The translations under genes were made by a program, and so were the position numbers. From assembly GCA_016194635.1 (NCBI GenBank), contig JACQBC010000017.1, forward strand, positions 1-64,000: DNA of 64,000 bases, in the 5' to 3' direction. The notes beneath the pieces were generated by a model. It saw nothing but the letters and a program-made list of their open reading frames with translations. It was not told where the DNA came from and made no database searches. Of this stretch, positions 15,658 through 23,900 are shown one piece after another. Source of the DNA: Gammaproteobacteria bacterium. Its GTDB lineage: Bacteria > Pseudomonadota > Gammaproteobacteria > UBA6429 > Thiohalophilaceae. Position 1 is the stretch's first letter. Each line of letters starts with the position of its first letter.

Positions 15658-16902
15658 ATGCATCGAATAGCACGAACAACATTCCAGCCGAACACTTTGA
15701 GAAAAGTAATCGTGATTGTGGGCCTTGCCAATATATGTCTCGCCAGTGTCCAATCCTGCGCCGCAAACGATACGAACGGGCAAGCGGCATGTGCAACCGT
15801 TCTGAGGCCGCTGGTGATTCAGGTCGAGTTTCCCGATATATCGCGAAATATCAGTTCCAAGGCTGTCAAAGAAAAATATCTCGATGAACTGGACGAGTAC
15901 ATCAGGGATGTGTCGCACAACAGGGTATGCATCGAGGGGAAAGTCACTGAGAAATGGTACAAGCTACCGAAGCCCATCTCCGACTACTGGGTGCCGTGGC
16001 AGAATCAGCGGGCGAACAAGTCCAATCTTCGAAATCTTGTCAGTGACTCACTCGATGCCGTTGACCAGGATATCGACGTGTCGACATACGACTTCGTCAT
16101 TGTCGCGCTGGCCGCGACCTTCGATGAATGGGGCAACAACGGCGTTGCGGCTTATCCGGGGATGCTCGGCTGGAAGTCCGATGAGATATTGTTTACTCGT
16201 AGTGGACGCAAGGTCAATCGTGGAATTGTGGTGTACGCTTCAACTGTGCACCTTGGCCACGTATTTCATGATGTGGCGCATGTGCTCGGTGGGGTCAAAG
16301 ACGGAAAACGTGTCCTGCCTTGCCTGTACGACCAGGACTTGCAAGGAAAATCGACGCTGCGGACTGGCTCCGGTGTCTTCCAGGCGTTTACCGACTCGCA
16401 AATTCACATGGGTGGCTGGGACACCATGTCGTGCAACAATTGCTTGCAAAGACCGGCACCCCCTGGTATATCGTCGTGGACCAAGTTGCGGCTGGGCTGG
16501 CTGGAACCTGCAAAAATTCGTGTGGTGAATCCGGGCGAAAAGGTTGAAGTCACGTTGGGGCCACTCGAGGATGCCTCATCGCAGTTCATGGTGATCAAGA
16601 TTCCGGTGACTGATACCACGTACTACCTCATCGAGAATCGGCAGTACATTGGGCATGATAAGTACTTGCCGGAAACAGGTGTGCTTATTATGTTTGCCGA
16701 CGACACGATCGGGGAGAGCCGCCATGGCCAAGGTATGGTGAAGCTCATTAACGCCAACCCTGGTGTGCCCCGTCTGGAAAGCGCGGCATTCGATATCGAC
16801 AAGAATGCTTCTTTCACCGATGACCAGAATGGTGTTCGGGTCAAACTGTTAAAGAAGAGCGGAAAGTCTTATGACATTCTTGTGGAATACACACCACGTT
16901 AA
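15658..16902 (+). CDS. Secreted M6-like metalloprotease-domain protein
   Basis: From ATG 15658 (GAGCAGGAGACC upstream) the 414-residue protein has a signal peptide (KVIVIVGLANICLASVQSCAA). The body shows the layout of immune-inhibitor-A-like M6 peptidases: a long N-terminal part with YDFVIVALAATFDEWGNNG, a HDVAHVLGG segment in place of the usual HExxH, the MGGWDTMS block and a C-terminal beta domain with YYLIENRQ and GVLI. The zinc motif has Asp where family members have Glu, so catalysis is uncertain. It is a cassette gene ending inside an attC-like site. Confidence 0.65.
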   Translation: MHRIARTTFQPNTLRKVIVIVGLANICLASVQSCAANDTNGQAACATVLRPLVIQVEFPDISRNISSKAVKEKYLDELDEYIRDVSHNRVCIEGKVTEKWYKLPKPISDYWVPWQNQRANKSNLRNLVSDSLDAVDQDIDVSTYDFVIVALAATFDEWGNNGVAAYPGMLGWKSDEILFTRSGRKVNRGIVVYASTVHLGHVFHDVAHVLGGVKDGKRVLPCLYDQDLQGKSTLRTGSGVFQAFTDSQIHMGGWDTMSCNNCLQRPAPPGISSWTKLRLGWLEPAKIRVVNPGEKVEVTLGPLEDASSQFMVIKIPVTDTTYYLIENRQYIGHDKYLPETGVLIMFADDTIGESRHGQGMVKLINANPGVPRLESAAFDIDKNASFTDDQNGVRVKLLKKSGKSYDILVEYTPR

Positions 16903-16947
16903 CCAGATCGCCTCGCATTCTGACGGCAAGTTAAGGCACCGTTAGGC
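16897..16947 (+). other. attC-like site, 51 bp
   Basis: GTTAACC near 16898 and GTTAGGC (16941-16947) bound the site, with CGCCT and AGGC-type pairing inside. It separates the protease and the following membrane-protein cassette. Confidence 0.55.
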
Positions 16948-16966
16948 GAAGAAGTACAAGGGAACC

Positions 16967-17548
16967 ATGCCTTACAAAGAGATTTTAAGCGCTGTTGCTA
17001 TCGTGCTCACTTTAGCGGCGTTTGTGCCCTATATCCGCACGATCATTAGCGGCACAACCAAGCCCCATGTTTTTTCTTGGGTCATTTGGGGTGCAACAAC
17101 CTTCGTAGTTTTTCTTGCGCAGCTTGAAGGCAAAGGTGGTGTGGGCACCTGGCCCATCGGGGTTTCAGGAAGCATTACGATAGTAGTTGCATTCTTGGCT
17201 TACGTGAAGCGTGCTGATATTACAATCACGAAAACAGATTGGTTATTTTTTATTTTGGCAATGTCTTCTTTACCGCTTTGGTACCTTACGTCTGACCCAT
17301 TGTGGGCCGTTGTCGTTCTTACAACCGTGGATGTTCTCGGGTTTGGGCCAACGCTCAGGAAGGCGTATAGTTCCCCACATTCCGAATCTTTGCTGTTCTT
17401 TTCCCTGTTCGCTGCCCGCAATCTCCTTGTCATTATGGCGCTTGAGAATTACTCAGTTACCACAATATTGTTTCCCGCCGTCATCGCGGCAGCGTGTATG
17501 CTGCTAATGGCAATGTTAACGTATCGTAGGCGAGCAATAGCAACGTGA
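16967..17548 (+). CDS. Cassette polytopic membrane protein
   Basis: The 193-residue protein has about six or seven hydrophobic helices. Two similar halves each start with a helix ending in a Pro-Tyr or Pro-Thr-Leu turn (AAFVPYIRTIISGTTKPH and VDVLGFGPTLRKAYSSPHSES), recalling the repeated PQ-loop/SWEET arrangement, which I infer only from this pattern. The substrate is unknown. It begins 19 bases behind GTTAGGC. Confidence 0.65.
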   Translation: MPYKEILSAVAIVLTLAAFVPYIRTIISGTTKPHVFSWVIWGATTFVVFLAQLEGKGGVGTWPIGVSGSITIVVAFLAYVKRADITITKTDWLFFILAMSSLPLWYLTSDPLWAVVVLTTVDVLGFGPTLRKAYSSPHSESLLFFSLFAARNLLVIMALENYSVTTILFPAVIAAACMLLMAMLTYRRRAIAT

Positions 17549-17569
17549 GAGCGCATTCTGAAAGAACTC

Positions 17570-17758
17570 TTGCCCTCGGAGCAACAGATTCAGCTAAATC
17601 ATGGGTTCGCGATTGTTTCTGTTTTGATGCACTTGCTGGGCACCTACGAAGGCAAACCAATTGACTTCAGTATTCGGTATACCCGCATCTGGGCAGCCTC
17701 TGCGAGCGGAACAATGCAAATTGTCGCGGGCCACGCTAGTGCCATCTCACCGAGCTAA
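17570..17758 (+). CDS. Possible short cassette protein fragment
   Basis: From TTG 17570 to TAA/TAG near 17758 the frame reads LNHGFAIVSVLMHLLGTYEG and ASASGTMQIVAGHASAISPS. There is no clear start or RBS and the frame is open only after the preceding stop, so this could be the tail of a lost gene. It precedes an attC. Confidence 0.3.
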   Translation: MPSEQQIQLNHGFAIVSVLMHLLGTYEGKPIDFSIRYTRIWAASASGTMQIVAGHASAISPS

Positions 17759-17793
17759 TGCGAGTTCAAGTATCTTCGGTGAAACCAAATGCC

Positions 17794-17853
17794 CGACAAC
17801 GCGTTCAACCCGGACGCGCCAAAAGTGGCGCACCGGTTAATGCAAGGTTAGAG
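17794..17853 (+). other. attC site, 60 bp
   Basis: CGACAAC (17794-17800), arm GCGTTCAACCCGGACGCG, loop CCAAAAG, arm TGGCGCACCGGTTAATGC and GTTAGAG (17847-17853). The GACGCGCCAAAAG core is shared with the sites at 2937 and 56632, suggesting one host-typical attC type. Confidence 0.75.
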
Positions 17854-17895
17854 AAAACAATAATCTCAAGATTAACAGTTTGGTAGTGAAAAATT

Positions 17896-18483
17896 ATGAT
17901 CCTGAAACATAGTAAGTCCCCCTTGTCGTTTTTGTTGATGTTGATGACGGTAGGTGCGCCGGCTTCATCGCAAGAGTTTGCTTTCGATCCTCCGGAAAAT
18001 TTAGCTCAGGGAGGACGGTATAAAGTTACTGATGATGTCTCAGCTGTTGTTACCACATATGAATTCGGGAATTTTCTCTACCTTTACAAGACGGGACAGC
18101 GGTTATGGAAATCTCCTCCCGTGCAAGGATTTTGTATGAGCCCGATAATTGTGCGCAAAGATATCGACGGTAACGGTGCGACTGATTTTTGGATGTCGTC
18201 GACGCAATGTCGCTACGAGTGTAATGAGTTCAGCGTTTTTCTGAGCCTCAATAACACTAGTAAAAACTACTTGATTCACTATAAAAGTTACGGTGGAGGG
18301 AATGATGGCCGACTCCCGGTGCTTGAAACTAATGAATCTTTACCTGTGAACATTTGGCTTCAAATAAAATCACTGCTTGTCTGCCATGGCGGTGGCCGCT
18401 TAATGAGAACAGCTGACAACTATGTTGACAATTACCGGAATGAACATACTGCGAGAATGTGGATCTCGACTTCGACTCTGTAG
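17896..18483 (+). CDS. Secreted cassette protein, C-terminus overwritten by IS3 end
   Basis: The protein starts with a signal peptide (SPLSFLLMLMTVGAPASSQ). The mature part has VRKDIDGNGATDFWMSSTQCRYECNEF, a calcium-loop-like DxDxNG stretch and a cysteine pair. From 18383 the DNA is an IS3 right end, so the last approximately 33 codons are not original. Function unknown. Confidence 0.55.
   Translation: MILKHSKSPLSFLLMLMTVGAPASSQEFAFDPPENLAQGGRYKVTDDVSAVVTTYEFGNFLYLYKTGQRLWKSPPVQGFCMSPIIVRKDIDGNGATDFWMSSTQCRYECNEFSVFLSLNNTSKNYLIHYKSYGGGNDGRLPVLETNESLPVNIWLQIKSLLVCHGGGRLMRTADNYVDNYRNEHTARMWISTSTL
18383..18437 (+). mobile_element. IS3 right-end fragment
   Basis: ATGGCGGTGGCCGCTTAATG followed by AGAACAGCTGACAACTATG matches 10503-10556, the last codons and right end of the IS3 remnant, with few differences. 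The 160 bases behind it, up to 18648, hold no gene I recognise and mark the end of the cassette array. Confidence 0.7.
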
Positions 18484-18648
18484 TGGACAAGCCTTCAGCA
18501 AGGATCTCTCCTGCGGTCTGGCCGGGTTTCAGATCGAAACTATGACCGATAACCCCGTAGTTGTCTCGAACAAGATCGTTACCTATAATTTGACGGGGCG
18601 GTTTACACTAATGACTCGTCAATTCAACGACATGGCCATAGCCCAAGG

Positions 18649-19659
18649 ATGACTAACCGACTCATTAAAAATTATATGAACCCACAAGAAATAACATCCC
18701 CCAGTTCAACGCCAGCAAATTATTTATCCGGGCGCGTAGCGTTGATTACCGGCGGAAATCATGGCGTTGGTTTAAATATTGCCCGTAGTTATCTTCAAGC
18801 CGGTGCAAATCTAATGATTTGTTCACGTAATGCAGCATCGCTTGAGAAGGCGGCGCGAGGGTTGGCAAGTTATGGTGGAGCAGGGCAAATTGTTGAATAT
18901 TTTCAGGCCGATATCTCCAGGCAGGGAGAGACTGTGAAGTTGATGGCGGCTACCATCGAACGCTTTAGCCGGCTTGATATTCTGGTGAATAATGCCGGTA
19001 TCTACGGCCCAATCGGCTTATTCGAAAGCCAGGACTGGGAGCATTGGGTCGAAGCAATCAATATCAATCTGTTGGGCTCGGTACTCATGGCACGCGCCGT
19101 GTTGCCCCATTTCAAAGCCAATCGCTACGGAAAAATTATTCAATTGGCGGGTGCGGGAGCAACCTTTGCCGAACCTAGATTTAGTGCGTACGCGGTTTCC
19201 AAAGTCGGTGTTGTGCGCTTTATGCATATCCTGGCGGAAGAATGCCGCGGTTACCACATCGATATTAATTCAATATTGCCGGGTCGTTTGGACACGCACA
19301 TGCTTGATGAATTAATCGAGGCAGGTCCGGAACGCCTGGGTCAAGAAAACTATGAGCGTGCATTGCGTCGGAAAAAAAAGGGTGGCGATAACTTTGATCA
19401 CGCACAGGAATTATCAGTTTTTCTCGGCTCAGCCCAGAGTGATGGTATTACCGGCAAGATTATTAGTGCGTTGTGGGACCCATGGAAAACATTCCCAAGC
19501 TATGCCGATATTATGGCGAGCAGCGATGTATATACGTTAGGAAGGATTGTCCCGCGTGAACGGTTGTTGCAATTATTTAAGTTGTCCTTGCAGAAACACG
19601 GGGTACTGAAAGCAGTGCATCATGCAATTCTGTATCTGTTGCGATGCTATAAAAAATAA
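18649..19659 (+). CDS. SDR-family protein with an altered catalytic serine site
   Basis: The 336-residue protein has the Rossmann start ALITGGNHGVGLNIA (about 32-46), the NNAGIYG motif and YAVSK as the catalytic Tyr/Lys pair. At the usual catalytic serine position the sequence is IIQLAGAGATF, without Ser, so reductase activity is in doubt. A C-terminal extension of about 60 residues (ADIMASSDVYTLGRIVPRERLLQLFKL) is unlike FabG. It opens the biosynthetic cluster. The start may be ATG 18649 or 18676; neither has a strong RBS. Confidence 0.75.
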   Translation: MTNRLIKNYMNPQEITSPSSTPANYLSGRVALITGGNHGVGLNIARSYLQAGANLMICSRNAASLEKAARGLASYGGAGQIVEYFQADISRQGETVKLMAATIERFSRLDILVNNAGIYGPIGLFESQDWEHWVEAININLLGSVLMARAVLPHFKANRYGKIIQLAGAGATFAEPRFSAYAVSKVGVVRFMHILAEECRGYHIDINSILPGRLDTHMLDELIEAGPERLGQENYERALRRKKKGGDNFDHAQELSVFLGSAQSDGITGKIISALWDPWKTFPSYADIMASSDVYTLGRIVPRERLLQLFKLSLQKHGVLKAVHHAILYLLRCYKK

Positions 19660-19732
19660 ATATGAACAGACGGTAATGAAAATGCTGAATGAAGGTTACC
19701 AGGTTTCTTCCATCTAAAATGAGAAAACACCC

Positions 19733-20200
19733 ATGCGTTATATTCTTCTCGACAGAATCACGGCCCTCAATCCGTCTGGATCCGCCTTCGGCATCAAGTG
19801 TGTATCGCTTGCCGACGATATTTTTGTCGATCATTTTCCAGGGCATCCGATCATGCCGGGGGCCTTGATACTCGAAGCGATGGCGCAACTCGGCGGGGTG
19901 TTGGTCGAGGCATCGATGCGCGAGCGCGGCCGACATGATTTACACGCGCTGTTGGTGACCGCCGATAAGGCTAAATTCCGGCATCGGGTTCGACCTGGCG
20001 ATCGGCTTGAGCTGGAGGCACAGGTGATTTCCGTGCACGAAGACGGCGGACAAGTGAAAGGCTTGGCCCGTGTCGATGGTCAACTGGTGGCGGAGGCGGA
20101 GTTGGCCTTTGCCTTTGCCCAGGTAACCAATCCGAAAGTATTGGCGCGTCGTCGCGAGGTATTAAACGTCTGGCTAACGGGCTCTGCCGAAGACGCATGA
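19733..20200 (+). CDS. FabZ-like 3-hydroxyacyl-ACP dehydratase
   Basis: This 155-residue hot-dog-fold protein has the family signature DHFPGHPIMPGALILEAMAQ at 33-52, with His34 and Glu48 at the catalytic positions. It should dehydrate 3-hydroxyacyl-ACP in the elongation cycle of the cluster. The stop overlaps the start of the first ketosynthase by four bases, so the two are translationally coupled. Dehydrated chains could stay unsaturated if no enoyl reductase acts; the only candidate reductase nearby is the nitroreductase. Confidence 0.9.
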   Translation: MRYILLDRITALNPSGSAFGIKCVSLADDIFVDHFPGHPIMPGALILEAMAQLGGVLVEASMRERGRHDLHALLVTADKAKFRHRVRPGDRLELEAQVISVHEDGGQVKGLARVDGQLVAEAELAFAFAQVTNPKVLARRREVLNVWLTGSAEDA

Positions 20201-21408
20201 GCGCACGACCGGTATTTGTGCACGGTGTTGGCGCGGTGACGGCGCTCGGCTTGAGTTGGCGTGAGTCGATTGCACCGCTTGCGGCAGGCGCGAGTGCCAT
20301 CGTGCCGGTGACTGAATTTGATGTTGCGCATTTTCCTTGTACGGTCGCCGCACCGATCCGTGATTTTAAACATCAAGGTGATCGGCGGATTGCCTTGGCC
20401 TGCGCGGCCAGCGAAGAGGCCTGGACGGCAGCGGCCATAGCATTCGATGACTCCCAACAAAAAAAAATCGGCATCTTTATGGGTGCCGAATCGGGGCGTG
20501 CACCGTTTGCCACCGTGCATGCGTTGACGCGTGCCGCCGGTGGCAAGGCCGCTTTCGATCATGCCAAATTCGGCAAACAGGCCCGTGTGCTTGCCGAACA
20601 CTGTGATGCATCGCAGACCTCACCGGCCGCGGTGACCTCACTGTTGGCAAAACGTTATGGCGCAACCGGGCCTGCCGTTACCATTTCACTGGCGTGTTCG
20701 TCGGGCGCGTCCGCTGTTGCCGAAGCAGCTCGGTCAATCCGACTTGGCATCTGCGACGTAGCCCTTTGTGGCGGTGTCGGTGCGGATGTTGATCCCTTGA
20801 TGTTGGCGGGTTTTGGGCGGATTGGTGCCTTGAGTGGGCGCGGCATTTCGTGTCCGTTTGATGCGCGGCGCGATGGTTTTGTGGTTGGGGAAGGCGCGGC
20901 AATGATCGTGCTTTCTGCTGACCGTGGCACGGCCGTCGTGGAGTTGGCCGGTGAGGGTCGTTCGCTGGACGCGTACAACCTGACCGCGCCTGATCCGGAC
21001 GGCGATGGCGCAACACGGGCAATGCGGGCCGCGTTGGTCGCGGCGAAGATCGATGCGGTCGATTATGTGCAAGCCCACGGCACCTCGACACCGTTGAACG
21101 ATGCGGTCGAAGCCATGGCCCTGCGCCGCGTATTCGGTACTCATCTATATAAGTCACACGTCAGCTCGGTCAAAGGCGCGTTGGGTCATTGGATTGCCGG
21201 TGCCGGTGCGCTGGGATTGTTGTGTGCGCATGAGGCGCTCATGACCGGTACGCTCTTTCCTACCGCGAATCTTACCAACCCCGATCGCGACTGTGATTTG
21301 CCACACGTGCTTGGTGGCGCAATTAAGAAGACGGTTAACACGGCGCTTGTTAATGCCTTCGCCTTCGGTGGCGCAAATTGCAGCCTTGTGTTACGGCGCT
21401 GTGCATGA
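20197..21408 (+). CDS. Beta-ketoacyl-ACP synthase (FabF-like), triad intact
   Basis: The 403-residue thiolase-fold protein has Cys167 in ISLACSSGASAV, His294 in QAHGTSTPLND and His331 in VKGALGHWIAGAG, the full Cys-His-His set of condensing enzymes. It should extend an ACP-bound chain with malonyl-ACP. It is the first of four ketosynthase-type genes in a row and is followed by a triad-less partner, the arrangement of KS/CLF pairs in type II polyketide systems. A palindromic repeat starts five bases after the stop. Confidence 0.9.
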   Translation: MSARPVFVHGVGAVTALGLSWRESIAPLAAGASAIVPVTEFDVAHFPCTVAAPIRDFKHQGDRRIALACAASEEAWTAAAIAFDDSQQKKIGIFMGAESGRAPFATVHALTRAAGGKAAFDHAKFGKQARVLAEHCDASQTSPAAVTSLLAKRYGATGPAVTISLACSSGASAVAEAARSIRLGICDVALCGGVGADVDPLMLAGFGRIGALSGRGISCPFDARRDGFVVGEGAAMIVLSADRGTAVVELAGEGRSLDAYNLTAPDPDGDGATRAMRAALVAAKIDAVDYVQAHGTSTPLNDAVEAMALRRVFGTHLYKSHVSSVKGALGHWIAGAGALGLLCAHEALMTGTLFPTANLTNPDRDCDLPHVLGGAIKKTVNTALVNAFAFGGANCSLVLRRCA

Positions 21409-21412
21409 TGCA

Positions 21413-21547
21413 TACTAACGAGGCACATGGAAAGGATACCCTCCAAACCAAGACACGCCGTCAATACATCCATGTAGGCTCGACAGCAGCATCCCTGCTG
21501 CTGACGGTCTTGGTTGGAGGGTATCCTTTCCATGTGCCCCAGTAATC
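21413..21547. repeat. Palindromic repeat, supplies the next start codon
   Basis: The left end TACTAACGAGGCACATGG and the right end CCATGTGCCCCAGTAATCA are complementary, as are the next stretches AAAGGATACCCTCC and GGAGGGTATCCTTT. The centre holds CGACAGCAGCATCCCTGC. Unlike other copies, the right end reads ATGTGCCCC and not ATGTGACTC, so the ATG opens a reading frame. Confidence 0.85.
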
Positions 21548-22617
21548 AGTATCAAAAAGTGTATGTGCAAGGCGCAGCGGCGATTAGCGCGTTTGGTATG
21601 GACTGGCGTGGACTGGGTGCTGCGATCACAGCAAACAAGATTACCTTGTCGCCCGCTCGTCAGCTGGCGGACTCGCATGGATCGGTGTTTGGCTCCGAAG
21701 TTGCCGCTATTCCAGCGGCCATCGATGTCGATGCACGCGCCTGCAAGTTGATGTCATACCCGGCGCGCCTCAATGCGGTTGCGCTGCGCCAAGTGTTGTA
21801 CGACACGGGATGGGAAAGTGCTCGCGACGAGATCGCGTTTTATCTTGGCGTCGGTGCCTCGGGTGGTTCGGTGGCGGAGTTGACCGAGATGTTGCGCGCC
21901 AGCATTGTGGATCAGACCTTTACGCTGGATCGTTTCGGCACTGCAGGTCTTGCCGCATGTAATCCGCTGTTTGCGTTTCAGTTAATGAACAATTTCACCC
22001 TCTGTCACGGCGCAATCGTGCATGGCATTGGTGGTCCGAACAGCGCGTTTTATTCGCGGGGCAATGGGACGGTGGCCGCTTTGTCGGAGGCAATGCACGT
22101 GGTGGCGAGCGGCGAGTGCGGGCGGGCCTTGGCCGGTGGCGCGGATTCGGCGTTGCACCCGGTGACCTGGGCGCAGTTATGTCGTGATGGTTATGTTGAT
22201 CAGGGATTCATTCCTGGCGAAGGGGCGGGATTGTTGGCCTTGTCGCGAGAATCGACCCATGCGCTTGCCGAACTGAGTCGATGTGAATTTCACTCTGCGA
22301 TCACGTTGCGTGCGGGAGCGGCGCGGTTATTATCGGATATTTTTCAAGATTTCAAACCAAACGTAGATGATCGGGTATTGTTCTCCGCTTGGGGCGAGCC
22401 ATCGCGTGAAATGTTATTGCATGCCTGCAACGAGTCGGGCGTTAGCACGGTTATTGATATCGCCGCTTGCCTGGGCGACGCCCTTGCGGCGGCACCGGCG
22501 CTGGCATGGGTGGCTGCTTTAGATTTAGTGGTGACTGGAAATGCGTCGCGTGCCTTGGTGTTGAACGCCGGTATCGACGGTGGTCTTGGCTGCGTCGTGT
22601 TACGGCGCGTCGTATGA
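21532..22617 (+). CDS. Ketosynthase-like protein without the catalytic triad (partner 1)
   Basis: The protein of about 361 residues keeps ketosynthase fold landmarks (LGVGASGGSVAEL, LAGGADSALHPVT, FIPGEGAGLLALS) but has GGPNSAF (167-173) where the Cys should be, and neither HGT nor the second His motif survives. It is short by about 50 residues. I read it as a chain-length-factor-like partner of the preceding KS. The ATG at 21532 lies inside the repeat with GGAGG eleven bases before it; TTG 21514 is possible. The stop overlaps the next start as ATGA. Confidence 0.8.
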   Translation: MCPSNQYQKVYVQGAAAISAFGMDWRGLGAAITANKITLSPARQLADSHGSVFGSEVAAIPAAIDVDARACKLMSYPARLNAVALRQVLYDTGWESARDEIAFYLGVGASGGSVAELTEMLRASIVDQTFTLDRFGTAGLAACNPLFAFQLMNNFTLCHGAIVHGIGGPNSAFYSRGNGTVAALSEAMHVVASGECGRALAGGADSALHPVTWAQLCRDGYVDQGFIPGEGAGLLALSRESTHALAELSRCEFHSAITLRAGAARLLSDIFQDFKPNVDDRVLFSAWGEPSREMLLHACNESGVSTVIDIAACLGDALAAAPALAWVAALDLVVTGNASRALVLNAGIDGGLGCVVLRRVV

Positions 22618-23900
22618 CCACGGCGGTGATTTCCGGTGTCGGGGTGGTATCCGCGTTTGGCGTGGGTGCGGCCAATTTGTTTGACGGCCTGGCCAATGCA
22701 CGAAGCGCGGTTCGACTTATACGTTCATTTGATGTCAGCCATTTTCCAACGCGGGTGGCCGGTGAGGTGGATGTCGCGGCGATTGAGCGTCATTGGATCA
22801 TGCAGCATGTAGGCACCATCAATGCCGACACGACAGTGCTGGATGAATTCGAGTCCATCGGTGCCTGGCGTGATCGCAAAATCGTGTTTGGTTTGCTCGC
22901 CGCGATGGAGGCCTGGCGCACTGCCCACTGTGGCATTGCCGAACAAGAAGCGGGACTGGTAATGGCGTTAGGATTGGAGCAGGCCTTCCTCGAAGACTTC
23001 GCGCCATTTTTTAACGACAAAGGAATCGATTGGCAAGCCGAGCAAGCCGTGCGCAGCACGGGCTTTCGCTATCGATCCGATGTGGATTTAACTGCGCAAC
23101 TGCTGAGTCGCCTGCTCGACTTGACGGGGCCAACAATTGTTAATGCATCGGCCTGCGCAGCCGGTGGCCTGGCCATCGCGCAGGCGGCGTCGTTGATCGA
23201 ACGCGACGCTGCTTCGATCGTATTGTGCGGCGGTGCTGATTCGATGGTGAATCCACTGGGCATCGGCGGCATGACCCGCTTGGGCGCACCCTCACCGCGT
23301 TGCGAACTCGATGCCTGTCGGCCATTTGACCGTCGGCGTGATGGACTGGTGATTGGCGAAGGCGCGGCGATGTTTGTCGTTGAAGCCGAGCAACGTGCGT
23401 TAAATCGCGGGGTAAAACCATTAGCAAGAATTCTCGGTTACGGCAGCAGCCAAGATGCCTATCGCGTGACCGCGCCACGGCCCGACGGTGCTGCCGCACG
23501 TAAAGCAATGCAATCTGCGCTCAAGCGTGCACGGTTAGATTGCAGTGCGGTTGGTTACATCAATGCCCATGGTACCGGCACACTATTGAATGACGCTGCG
23601 GAGGCACGCGTCATACGCGATCTGTTTGGTGCCCATGCCGATCGGCTGCCGGTGAGTTCCATCAAAGGGGCTATCGGACATTTGATGGCGGCATCCGGTG
23701 CGATTGAATTGGCGGCATGTTTGCTGCCCTTGCAACGAAATATATTACCTGGCACCGCCCACCATCAACAAAAAGATCCGCACTGCGCAATTAATGTGAT
23801 CGGTGAGCAGCCGCGTGAAGAGAAGGTCGATGTCATCCTCAGCAACTCGTTCGGTTTCGGCGGGCAAAACGTGAGTGTGATCCTCGGGCGTTATCCATGA
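22614..23900 (+). CDS. Beta-ketoacyl-ACP synthase (FabF-like), second intact copy
   Basis: From ATG 22614 the 428-residue protein has Cys181 (VNASACAAGGLAI), His319 (INAHGTGTLLND) and His356 (IKGAIGHLMAASG), so it should be an active condensing enzyme. It differs clearly from the first KS, suggesting another chain length or starter rather than a recent copy. It overlaps both neighbours by four bases, part of a tightly coupled run from fabZ to the nitroreductase broken only by the palindromic repeat. Confidence 0.9.
   Translation: MTTAVISGVGVVSAFGVGAANLFDGLANARSAVRLIRSFDVSHFPTRVAGEVDVAAIERHWIMQHVGTINADTTVLDEFESIGAWRDRKIVFGLLAAMEAWRTAHCGIAEQEAGLVMALGLEQAFLEDFAPFFNDKGIDWQAEQAVRSTGFRYRSDVDLTAQLLSRLLDLTGPTIVNASACAAGGLAIAQAASLIERDAASIVLCGGADSMVNPLGIGGMTRLGAPSPRCELDACRPFDRRRDGLVIGEGAAMFVVEAEQRALNRGVKPLARILGYGSSQDAYRVTAPRPDGAAARKAMQSALKRARLDCSAVGYINAHGTGTLLNDAAEARVIRDLFGAHADRLPVSSIKGAIGHLMAASGAIELAACLLPLQRNILPGTAHHQQKDPHCAINVIGEQPREEKVDVILSNSFGFGGQNVSVILGRYP

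Noticed and set aside
22467-22613. Extended start for the second active ketosynthase
   Set aside because: The extension lies within the previous gene in another frame; the ATGA overlap at 22614 gives the standard KS N-terminus.
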